Below, one piece after another: positions 53,387-64,000 of a stretch of 64,000 bases of DNA. Position 1 is the stretch's first letter. Each line of letters starts with the position of its first letter. Origin of the DNA: Symsagittifera roscoffensis (taxonomy: Eukaryota > Xenacoelomorpha > Acoela > Convolutidae); contig NC_087068.1 in assembly GCF_963678635.1 (NCBI RefSeq), forward strand, positions 33,677,436-33,741,435, written 5' to 3'. The notes under the pieces were generated by a model, which searched no databases, was not told the origin of the DNA, and saw only the letters and a list, made by a program, of their open reading frames with translations. Both the position numbers and the translations under genes were made by a program.

Positions 53387-56300
53387 GTTTCCTAAATTTT
53401 ATTTTGACATTAGGTTTTAGGATGATGGATGCAAGCTGGGATTTGTGATTTCTAGTTTCATAAACTGTTAGTTCTTATGGTTTTTGGTTTTTAGCCTAAC
53501 TTGGGGCATAAATTGTATGGTTGGAGAGAAAAGCATATATCAATTTGTGAGAATGATTGTTATTTTATCGTGACTAATATATATGCTTTATGCTAACTAT
53601 TTTTTTTTATATTTAAAAATTGTTTTTTTTTTCAAGATGTCATTTAATTTACAGCTGATTTAACGAAAACGACAAGTGTTGTTTTTAACAGTCGCTATTA
53701 TACAATAAATAGGTTTAGCGCCATGAAAGGTTATTTGAAAGTAGTTCTTCAAAAATTTTGTCAGTAAGTGAAAATTTAAATTTACTGCTGGGAGTATTCT
53801 AAATATAAAAGTTTGATCTGGCTTTTGCCGTACGATCATGAAATCGATTGGTAGAATTCTTCCTAATCGTATGTCGTGCCTTGTCCGAGGTCTTCCAACA
53901 ATACCAGGTATTTCTCGTATCCAATACGAAACATTTCTACTAAATTTTAGTCATATAACATTTTTGTAATGTTATATTTTTCTATTTCTAATCTAATGTC
54001 TTGGTTTATGATTCTAATCTAACTTGGTTAATGTCTTAGTCGAGACTTTTGATCGCACCAGATGAGTTATGATATTTTGTTTAAGCTCATAGAGTATTTT
54101 CAGATAAGATACACCGTCTGCTCGTCACGCTATCTTTTTTTCGGCCGGATAGATTTGTGCAAATTCCTTGTCTAATACCAATCTTAATCTTACTCCTATA
54201 TCTCTTATTCTCAGTAGATCTAGTGTATACTGGTATATGCGAGTCAGTCTCTCTGAAGAAGGCAACTGTATTCTAAGTTTAATTCAAATTGTTCTGGTGT
54301 AGAAACTACAAGTAGTTTCAACACTTACAAATAAGTGAGTTGTTTGTTGATGGAGTTTGATTTGTTAGTATTCAAAAGTTTATAGAGATAAAACATCATA
54401 AAAATAACCAATAACATAATTCAGTTTAGATCTGGTATCAAAAATTTGATTTTTTTCTCAATTTTTTAAGCTTGAGTTGCTTGCATGAAAAAAAAATTCG
54501 GGAACCAATTTGTATATGAAACAACTTGGAAAAATGAAAAGTTTCACTGCTGAAAGAGCTTGTTTGAAATCCTGAAAAACTCAATTGTTTCGCAAACTGA
54601 TCCAGTCTATGAAATGAATTGAATTACTTCAAAGTTTCATATATCAACTAGCTTGATTAAAAAAATTCAGACTGTTCAAGATTTGATTCAGTCTAGTAAC
54701 AAACTTGAATTTTTTCATTATTTGTGAAACTCTCATAGCTTCTTCATTATTTTAAAATTTTTCTGAAACTGATTTTGTCTATGAAACCATTTGGAGTGCT
54801 TCATAAATTGAATTGCTTGCAGAAAAAAAACTCAAAATTTTAGCGAACCAATACAATATATGAGACTAATTGAATTCTTTCAATTTTCCAAAGCTCAAAT
54901 GCTTCCTTAAAAAACGCAAAGTATTCTCAAACCAATTCAGTCTAGAAAATGAAGTGAAATACTTAAAAGTTTCATAGATCAAGTAGCTTTCTTGGAAATT
55001 TCAATTGTTTCACAAATGATCCAATCCATTTTACAAAATGAATTGATTAAATTCAAAACTTCAAAGCTCAAATAACTTGCTTGCAAAACTCAAGTTTCCA
55101 CAAATCGATTCAAACTATGAAAACAACTGATCAACTTCAAAACTTCGAAGCTCAAACAGCTTGCTTGAAAAAATCAATGTTTTGCAAACTTAACCAGTCT
55201 ATGAAATGAATTGAAAATACTAAAAAATTGTCGCGAGCCGATTCAGTATATAAAACAATTTGATTTTTCTCAGTTTTTTCAAGCTTGAGTAGCTTGCATG
55301 AAAAAAAATGGGAACCAATTTAGTCTATGAAGCAACTTGGAAAAAATGAAAATCGTCACAACTGAAGTAGCTTGTTCAAAAAACATAATTTTTTTCGCAA
55401 ACTGATTTAGTCTATGAAATGAATTGGTTAACTTCAAACCTTCAGAGGAAATTGCTTGGAAATTTCAAAATTTTCGCAAACTGATCCTGTCTTTGAAATG
55501 AATTGAAATACTTCAAAGCTTCATAAATCAAAAAGCTGGCCCAAAAGAGAATCAAACTGTTTAAGATTTGAATCAGTCTATAAATAGTTTTGATTATTTC
55601 GATTTTCTTGAAGCTCGCATAGCTTGATTTAAGATATGGTTTTTGTCTATTTTGTCTATTTTGTCAAACTGGTTTTGTCTATAAAACAATTTGGAATGAT
55701 TCATAGCTCGAATAGCTTGCAGGAAAAAAACTCAAATTTTAGCGAAAAGATGCAGAATATAGAACAAATTGAAATAATTTAAAACTCAAAGCTCAAAAAG
55801 CTTGCATAAAAAACCAAAGTATTCCCGAACCAATTCAGTCTAGAAAATGAAAAGAACTATTTGAAAATTTCTGAGATCAAATAGCTTGCTTAAAAAAACC
55901 TGATTTTTTGGCAAACGGTTTCAGTCCAGGAAGTGAATTGAAACAATCGATAACTTCAAAGCTCGAATAGCTTGCTCATAAAAGTAAATTTTTTCGCGAA
56001 CCGATTCAGTATATAAAAACGTTGATTTTTTGCAATTTTTAAAGCTTTAGTAGTTCGCTGGAAAAAAAATCGGTAAGAATTTTTGTCTATGAAGCAAATT
56101 GAAAAAAATTAAGCAAATTGAAAAAAAACTTTTTCGCAAACTGATCCAGTCGATGGAATGAATTCATTTAATTCAAAACTTCAGAGCTCAAATAGCTTGC
56201 TTGACATTTCAAAATTTTTGCAAACTGATCCAGTCTATGAATTGAATTGAAATTCTTCAAAGTTTCATATTCTCAAATATCTCGAATTTTATTCAGTCTA

Positions 56301-58880
56301 TGAATAATTTTGAGTTATTTCAACATTTTGAAGCTCGCTTAGCTTGTTTTAGTTATTGAATCTTTTCTAAAATGATTTCGTCTATGAAACCATTTGGAAT
56401 GTTTCATAATTTGGAATTCTTGCAAAAAAAACTAAAAGTTTTAGCGAACCGATGCAGTATTTGAAACGAATTGATATTTTTCAAGTTTTAAAGCTCAAAA
56501 AGCTTGCTTAAAGAACGCAAAGTAATCTTGAACCAATTCACTCTAGAAAATGAAGTGAAAAACTTGAAATTTTTATATATCAAATACCTTGCCTAAAAAC
56601 TGACTATTTGGCAAAACGTTTCAGTCTAGGAAGTGAAATCAAATAGTTCTTATTTTCAAAGCTTGAGTAGCTTTCTTAAAAAATTAAAATTTTTCGCGAA
56701 CCGATTCAGTATACTAGAAATTGAATTTTCTCAACTTTTTAAGCTCACGTACCTTGCATGAAAAAAAAATTGGGAACCAATTTCGTCAAAGAAGCAACTT
56801 GGAAAAATTGAAAAACTTCACAGCTGAAATAGCTTGTACAAAAACCTCAACTTCAAAACTTTAAAACTTTTATCAACTTCAAAACTTCAAAGCTCAATCA
56901 GTTTGCTTGAAAAACTCAAATTTTTTGCAAACTGATCCAGTCTTTTAAGTGAATTGATATACTTCAAAACTTCATAAATCAAATAGCTTGCTCAAAAAAA
57001 TCAAACTGTTTGCGATTTTAATCAGTCTATAAATACTTGTGAATTATATCAAATTTCTCGAAGCTCGCATAGCTTGTTCCAAAATTTAATTTTGCGTAAG
57101 CTGATTTTGTCTTTAAAACGTTTTGGAACGATTCATCGCTCGAATAGCTTGCAGAAAAAAGTCAAATTTGTTAGAACTGGTTCATTCTTTTGATACACTT
57201 GAAATTTTTCAACTTTTTATAGCTCAATTACTCTGCTTAAGAAACTAAAACTTTCGCAAATTGGTTCAATTTATGAACTAAAAAGAATGATATCAGAAAC
57301 TAGCTGGCTTAAAAATTTATTGAATTGCAAACCGGTTCCGTTTATGAAATGACTTGAAATGATCTAACTAGTTTACTGAAAATTTCAAAATTTTTAAAAA
57401 AGATTCAGTCTAATAGAAAGCTTGAAATATTTCAAACTTGGAAGCTTGAAGAACGTGCAGAAAAAACTCGAAGAACGTGCAGAACGAGCAGAAACCGGTT
57501 CCGTTTATGAAATGACTTGAAATGATCTAACTAGTTTACTGAAAATTTCAAAATTTTTAAAAAAGATTCAGTCTAATAGAAAGCTTGAAATATTTCAAAC
57601 TTGGAAGCTTGAAGAACGTGCAGAAAAAAATTTTTTGGCAGACTGATGCAGTATAAATTTGATTTCTTTGAAATTTTTGAAGCTCGCATAGCTTGTTTAC
57701 AATTTTAGCATTTGGGAAGCTGATTTCGTCTGTAAAAAAAACCATTTGGAATGTTTCATAGCTCGTATAGCTTGCAGAGAAAACTCATTTTTTTAAGCAA
57801 ACCGATGCAGTATATGAAACGAATTGAAATATTTAAATTTCCAAAGCTCAAAAAGGTTGCTTAAAAGTTGCAACGTCATCGCGAACCGATTATTTCTAGA
57901 GAATGAAGTGAAATACTTTAAAACTTCATAGATCAATTAACTTGCTTAAAAACTGATTATTTGGCAAACCGTTTCAATCTAGGAAGTGAAATCAAATTGT
58001 TCATAATTTCAAAGCTCGAGTAGTTTTCCTAAAGAACTATAGTTTTTTGTGATCGCCTAAGTACATAAAAAAATAAATTTTCTCAACTTTTTTTAGGCTT
58101 AAGAAGCTTGCATGAAAAAAAAATGGGAACCAATTTAGACTATGAAGCAACTTGGAAAAAATGAAAATCGTCGCAGCTGAAGAAGCTTGTTCAAAAAACA
58201 TAAAATTTTCGCAAAGTGATTTAGTCTATGAAATGAATTGGTTAACCCAAACCTTCAGAGGAAATTGCTTGGAAATTTCAAAATTTTCGCAAACTGATCC
58301 TGTCTTTGAAATGAATGGAAATACTTCAAAGCTTCATAAATCAAATAGCTTGCTCAAAAAATCAAACTGTTTGCGATTTTAATTAGTCTATAAATACTTG
58401 TGAATTATATCAAATTTCTCGAAGCTCGCATAGCTTGTTCCAAAATTTAATTTTGCGTAAGCTGATTTTGTCTTTAAAACGTTTTGGAACGATTCTTCGG
58501 TCGAATAGCTTGCAGAAAAAAGTCAAATTTGTTAGAACTGGTTCAGTCTTTTGATACACTTGAAATTTTTCAACTTTTTATAGCTCAATTACTCTGCTTA
58601 AGAAACTAAAATATTCGCAAATCGGTTCAATTTATGAACTAAAAAGAAAGATATCAGAAACTAGCTGGCTAAAAAATTTATTAAATTGCAAAACGGTTCC
58701 CTTTATGAAATGACTTGAAATGATCTAACTAGTTTAGTGAAAATTTCAAATTTTTTTAAAAAGATTCAGTCTAATAGAAAGCTTGAAATATTTCAAACTT
58801 GGAAGCTTGAAGAACGTGCAGAAAAAACTCGAAGAACGTGCAGAACGAGCAGAAACCGGTTCCGTTTATGAAATGACTTG
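53387..58880 (-). repeat. Duplicated block, copy 2
   Basis: The junction reads GAAATGACTTG|TTTCCTAAATTTT, joining satellite to the gag start of element A with shared TTGTTT-type bases. The copy then follows leader, LTR and satellite to 58880, where TGACTTG continues into ordinary satellite. A 163-bp local tandem duplication lies at 57331-57493 and 57494-about 57630. Confidence 0.75.
54063..54440 (-). repeat. Duplicated 5' LTR of element A
   Basis: It is a nearly identical copy of 49465-49842, 4598 bp away, with the same leader and candidate PBS next to it. It is not a solo LTR from a new insertion, because the flanking leader and satellite are copied as well. Confidence 0.85.
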
Positions 58881-61540
58881 AAATGATCTAACTAGTTTAC
58901 TGAAAATTTCAAAATTTTTAAAAAAGATTCAGTCTAATAGAAAGCTTGAAATATTTCAAACTTGGAAGCTTGAAGAACGTGCAGAAAAAAACTTTTTAGC
59001 AGACTAAAGCAGTATAAATTTGATTTCTTTGAAATTCTCGAAGCTCGCATAGCTTGTTGACAATTTTAGCATTTGGGAAACTGATTTTGTCTGTAAAAAA
59101 ACCATTTGGAATGTTTCATAGCTCGTATAGCTTGCAGAGAAAACAAATTTTTTAAGCAAACCGATGCAGTATATGAAACGAATTGAAATACTTTAAATTT
59201 CCAAAGCTCAAAAAGGTTGCTTAAAAGTTGCAACGTAATCGCGAACCGATTAATTCTAGAGAATGAAGTGAAATACTTTAAAACTTCATAGATCAATTAA
59301 CTTGCTTAAAAACTGATTATTTGGCGAACCGTTTCAATCTAGGAAGTGAATTCAAATTGTTCATAATTTCAAAGCTCGAGTAGTTTTCCTAAAGAACTAT
59401 AGTTTTTTGTGATCGCCTAAGTACATAAAAAAATAAATTTTCTCAATTTTTTTTTTAGGCTTAAGTAGCTTGCATGAAAAAAAATGGGAACCAATTTAGT
59501 CTATGAAGCAACTTGGAAAAAATGAAAATCGTCGCAGCTGAAGTAGCTTGTTCAAAAAACATAATATTTTCGCAAACTGATTTAGTCTATGAAATGAATT
59601 GGTTAACTTCAAACCTTCAGAGGAAATTGCTTGGAAATTTCAAAATTTTCGCAAACTGATCCTGTCTTTGAAATGAATTGAAATACTTCAAAGCTTCATA
59701 AATCAAAAAGCTGGCTCAAAAAAGAATCAAACTGTTTAAGATTTGAATCAGTCTATAAATAGTTTTGATTATTTCGAATTTCTTGAAGATCGCATAGCTT
59801 GATTTAAGATATGGTTTTTGTCTATTTTGTCTATTTTGTCAAACTGGTTTTGTCTATAAAACAATTTGGAATGATTCATAGCTCGTATAGCTTGCAGGAA
59901 AAAAACTCAAATTTTTGCAAAAATATGCAGAATATAGAACAAACTGAAAAATTTCAAAACTCAAAGCTCAAAAAGCTTGCTGAAAAAACCAAAGTATTCT
60001 CGAACGGATTCAGTCTAGAAAATGAAAACAAATATTTGAAAATTTCATAGATCAAATAGCTTGCTAAAAAAAATTTGATTATTTGGCAAACGGTTTCAGT
60101 CCAGGAAGTGATATGAAACAGTTGATAACTTCAAAGCTCGAATAGCTTGTTCATAAAAGTAAATTTTTTGCGAACCGATTCAGTATATAAAAACGTTGAT
60201 TTTTTGCAATTTTTAAAGCTTTAGTAGTTCGCTGGAAAAAAAATCGGTAAGAATTTTTGTCTATGAAGCAAAATGAAAAAAAATTAAACAAATTGAAAAA
60301 AAACTTTTTCGCAAACTGATCCAGTCGATGGAATGAATTCATTTAATTCAAAACTTCAGAGCTCAAAAAGCTTGCTTGACATTTCAAAATTTTTGCAAAC
60401 TGATCCACTCTATGAATTGAATTGAAATTCTTCAAAGTTTCATATCTCAAATAGCTTGCTCAAAAAATTTCAGAGTGTTCAAGATTTTATTCAGTCTATA
60501 AATAATTTTGAGTTGTTTCAACATTTTGAAGCTCGCGTAGCTTGTTTTAGTTATTGAATCTTTTCCAAAAATGATTTCGTCTATGAAACCATTTGGAATG
60601 TTTCATAGTTTGGAATTCTTGCAGAAAAAACTCAAACTTTTAGCGAACCGATGCAGTATTTGAAACGAATTGATATTTTTCAAGTTTAAAAGCTCAAAAA
60701 GCTTGCTTAAAGAACGCAAAGTAATCTTGAACCAGTTCAGTCTAAAACATGAAGTGAAATACTTTAAAACTTCATAGATCAATTAACTTGCTTAAAAACT
60801 GATTATTTGGCGAACCGTTTCAATCTAGGAAGTGAATTCAAATTGTTCATAATTTCAAAGCTCGAGTAGTTTTCCTAGAGAACTATAGTTTTTTGTGATC
60901 GCCTAAGTACATAAAAAATTAAATTTTCTCAACTTTTTTTAGGCTTAAGTACCTTGCATGAAAACAAACTCGGGAACCAATTTCGTCTATGAAGCAACTT
61001 GGAAAAAATGAAAACCTTCACAGCTGAAATAGTTTGTCTAAAAACCTCAACTTTTTCACAAACTGACCCAGTCTATGTAATGAATTGGTTAACGTCAAAG
61101 CTGAATTAGCTTGGAAAATTCAAATTTTTTTGCAAACTGATCCAGTCTTTGAAATGAATTGAAGTACTTCAAAGCTCATAAATCCAATAGCTCGCTCAAA
61201 AAAGTTCAGACTGTTTAAGAATTGAATCAGACTATAAAACAACTTGAATTTTTTCAGATTCCCGTAATCGCATAGCTGGTTTAAAAATTCAACTTTCCAG
61301 AAACCGATTTTGTCTATAGAAACATTTGGAATGATTCATAGCTCGTATAGCTTGCAGAAGAAGCTCAAACTTTAGCAAACCGATGCAGTATTTGGAACAA
61401 ATTGAAAAATTTCAAAAATTAAAGCTCAAAAAGTTTGCATAAAAACCAAAGTATTCTCGAACCAATTCAGTCTAGAAAATGAAGTAAAAAATTTGGAAAT
61501 TTCATAGATCAAATAGCTTGCTCAAAAAACTGATTATTTG
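58881..61540 (-). repeat. Inverted-orientation satellite, right part
   Basis: This is a continuation of the array. Blocks such as GTGATCGCCTAAGTACATAA recur at 52558, 58040, 59411 and 60897, showing overlapping higher-order repeats of unequal length. Confidence 0.8.
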
Positions 61541-64000
61541 GCGAACGGTTTCAGTCCAGGAAGCGAATTTAAAAAGTTGATAACTTCAAAGCTCGAATAG
61601 CTTGCTTAAAAAACAAAAATTTTTCGCGAACCGATTCATTATATGAGGAAATTGATTTTTCGCAATTTTTCAAAGCTTGAGTAGCGTTCAATAAAAAAAA
61701 AATCGGTAACCAATTTCGTCTATGAAACAACTTGAAAGAAAATTGAAAATTTTCACAGCTGAAACAGCTTGTTTAAAAGCCTCAAACTTTTTCAAACTGG
61801 TTCAATCGATGAAATGAATTGATTTACTTCAAAACTTCATTGTTTAATAAGCTAGCTTGAAAAACTCAAAATTTTGCAAACCGATTCAAACTTTGAAATT
61901 AATTGGTCAACTCCAAAGATTGAGTAGCTTGCATGTTAAAAAAATCGGTAACCAATTTCGTCTATGAAGCAAATTGGAAATTGGAAAAACAAACTAAAAC
62001 GTTCACAGCCAAAGTTAGCTTGTTCAAAAGCCTCAGCCTTATCGCTAACTGATCCAGTTTGTGAAATGAATTGATTAAGTTCAAAAGTTCAGAGCTCAAA
62101 TAGTTTGGAAATTTCGAAGTTTTCGCAAACTGATTCTGTCTTTGAAATGAATTGAAATACTTCAGAGCTTCATAAATCAAATAGCTGGCTCAAAAAAAAA
62201 AAAAACTGTTTAAGATTTGAATCAGTATATAAATAATTTTGATTATTTCGAAATTCTCGAAGCTCGCATAGCTTGATTTAAAATGTAGTTTTTGTCTATT
62301 TTGTCTATTTTGTCGAACTATTTTTGTCTATAAAACAATTTGGAATGATTCATAGCTCGTATAGCTTGCAGAAAAAAAAACTCAAAGATTAGCGAAAGGA
62401 TGCAGTATATAGAAGAAATTGAAATAATTTAAAACTCAAAGCTCAAAAAGCTTGCATAAAAAACCAAAGTATTCCCGAACCGATTCAGTCTAGAAAATGA
62501 AAAGAACTATTTGAAAATTTCTGAGATCAAATAGCTTGCTAAAAAAACTGATTATTTGGCGAACGGTTTCAGTCCAGGAAGCGAATTTAAAAAGTTGATA
62601 ACTTCAAAGCTCGAATAGCTTGCTTAAAAAACAAAAATTTTTCGCGAACCGATTCATTATATGAGGAAATTAATTTTTCGCAATTTTTCAAAGCTTGAGT
62701 AGCGTTCAATAAAAAAAAATCGGTAACCAATTTCGTCTATGAAACAACTTGAAAGAAAATTGAAAATTTTCACAGCTGAAACAGCTTGTTTAAAAGCCTC
62801 AAACTTTTTCAAACTGGTTCAATCGATGAAATGAATTGATTTACTTCAAAACTTCATTGTTTAATAAGCTAGCTTGAAAAACTCAAAATTTTGCAAACCG
62901 ATTCAAACTTTGAAATTAATTGGTCAACTCCAAAGATTGAGTAGCTTGCATGTTAAAAAAATCGGTAACCAATTTCGTCTATGAAGCAAATTGGAAATTG
63001 GAAAAACAAACTAAAACGTTCACAGCCAAAGTTAGCTTGTTCAAAAGCCTCAGCCTTATCGCTAACTGATCCAGTTTGTGAAATGAATTGATTAAGTTCA
63101 AAAGTTCAGAGCTCAAATAGTTTGGAAATTTCGAAGTTTTCGCAAACTGATCCTGTCTTTGAAATGAATTGAAATACTTCAAAGCTTCATAAATCAAATA
63201 GCTGGCTCAAAAAAAAACAAACTGTTTAAGATTTGAATCAGTATATAAATAATTTTGATTATTTCGAAATTCTCGAAGCTCGCATAGCTTGATTTAAAAT
63301 GTAGTTTTTGTCTATTTTGTCTATTTTGTCGAACTAATTTTGTCTATAAAACAATTTGGAATGATTCATAGCTCGTATAGCTTGCAGAAAAAAAACTCAA
63401 AGATTAGCGAAAGGATGCAGTATATAGAAGAAATTGAAATACTTTAAAACTCAAAGCTCAAAAAGCTTGCATAAAAAACCAAAGTATTCCCGAACCGATT
63501 CAGTCTAGAAAATGAAAAGAACTATTTGAAAATTTCTGAGATCAAATAGCTTGCTAAAAAAACTGATTATTTGGCGAACGGTTTCAGTCCAGGAAGCGAA
63601 TTTAAAAAGTTGATAACTTCAAAGCTCGAATAGCTTGCTTAAAAAACAAAAATTTTTCGCGAACCGATTCATTATATGAGGAAATTGATTTTTCGCAATT
63701 TTTCAAAGCTTGAGTAGCGTTCAATAAAAAAAAATCGGTAACCAATTTCGTCTATGAAACAACTTGAAAGAAAATTGAAAATTTTCACAGCTGAAACAGC
63801 TTGTTTAAAAGCCTCAAACTTTTTCAAACTGGTTCAATCGATGAAATGAATTGATTTACTTCAAAACTTCATTGTTTAATAAGCTAGCTTGAAAAACTCA
63901 AAATTTTGCAACCGATTCAAACTTTGAAATTATTTGGTCAACTCCAAAGATAGAGTAGCTTGCATGTTAAAAAAATCGGTAACCAATTTCGTCTATGAAG
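61541..64000 (-). repeat. About 1.02-kb higher-order repeat, 2.4 copies
   Basis: GCGAACGGTTTCAGTCCAGG recurs at 61541, 62559 and 63574, giving units of 1018 and 1015 bp with very few differences. The third copy is cut by the window end. Each unit holds about 12 satellite monomers. Confidence 0.85.

Noticed and set aside
54063-54440. Solo LTR from an independent insertion
   Set aside because: The leader and satellite flanks are duplicated together with it, so it arose by segmental duplication.
29472-64000. CRISPR array
   Set aside because: Monomers are adjacent and diverged, without constant repeats separated by unique spacers, and the DNA is eukaryotic.

Overview
This is AT-rich eukaryotic DNA, most likely from an invertebrate animal; the sequence does not let me name the species. 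The evidence is LTR retrotransposons with gag and pol remains, several families of short inverted-repeat transposons, a tRNA-like SINE head, GT-AG splice signals, a 200-base assembly gap and about 28 kb of satellite-like repeat. I found no intact host gene. Almost everything recognisable is mobile or repetitive DNA, and nearly every coding trace is broken.

Layout. (1) 1-3399 is the 3' part of an LTR retrotransposon (element A) on the + strand. It holds a 457-codon ORF of unknown function that runs off the left edge, intron-like splice signals directly after its stop, and a 410-bp LTR. (2) 3416-4722 holds a polyC/polyG inverted-repeat element and a MITE. (3) 4723-about 10878 is a decayed Ty3/gypsy element (element B) on the - strand with two LTRs of about 1 kb. 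In sense order it has remnants of gag, protease, reverse transcriptase, RNase H and integrase. (4) 11.0-17.2 kb is a cluster of MITE family A copies, with one exon-like fragment (16.2-16.4 kb), a SINE head (16.75 kb) and a nest of GAGCGGT/ACCGCTC hairpins (17.34-17.55 kb). (5) 17.6-26.6 kb is gene-poor, with MITE families B (CCCGGGTTGACC ends, TA target site) and C (ends with GTTCGGACAGACA). (6) 26.67-29.47 kb is a giant imperfect palindrome with arms of about 1.4 kb, which looks like a foldback element. (7) 29.47 kb to the window end is a degenerate array of a monomer of about 84 bp. It runs in one orientation to about 42.11 kb and in the opposite orientation afterwards.

The array has been reworked several times. 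A 5.06-kb unit that includes the end of the palindrome arm is tandemly duplicated (29076-34137 and 34138-38680). A second copy of element A (44132-49842, - strand, gag but no pol) has landed inside one monomer. Its 5' LTR and leader, plus the neighbouring satellite, were then duplicated (48786-53386 and 53387-58880). A unit of about 1.02 kb is repeated at the right end (61541-64000).

The most interesting objects are the inverted satellite with the foldback palindrome on its edge, the unknown 3' ORF of element A, and an exon-like fragment whose protein resembles the basic phosphosite-rich tail of a kinetochore protein. All similarity statements come from reading by eye; no alignment or database search was run.
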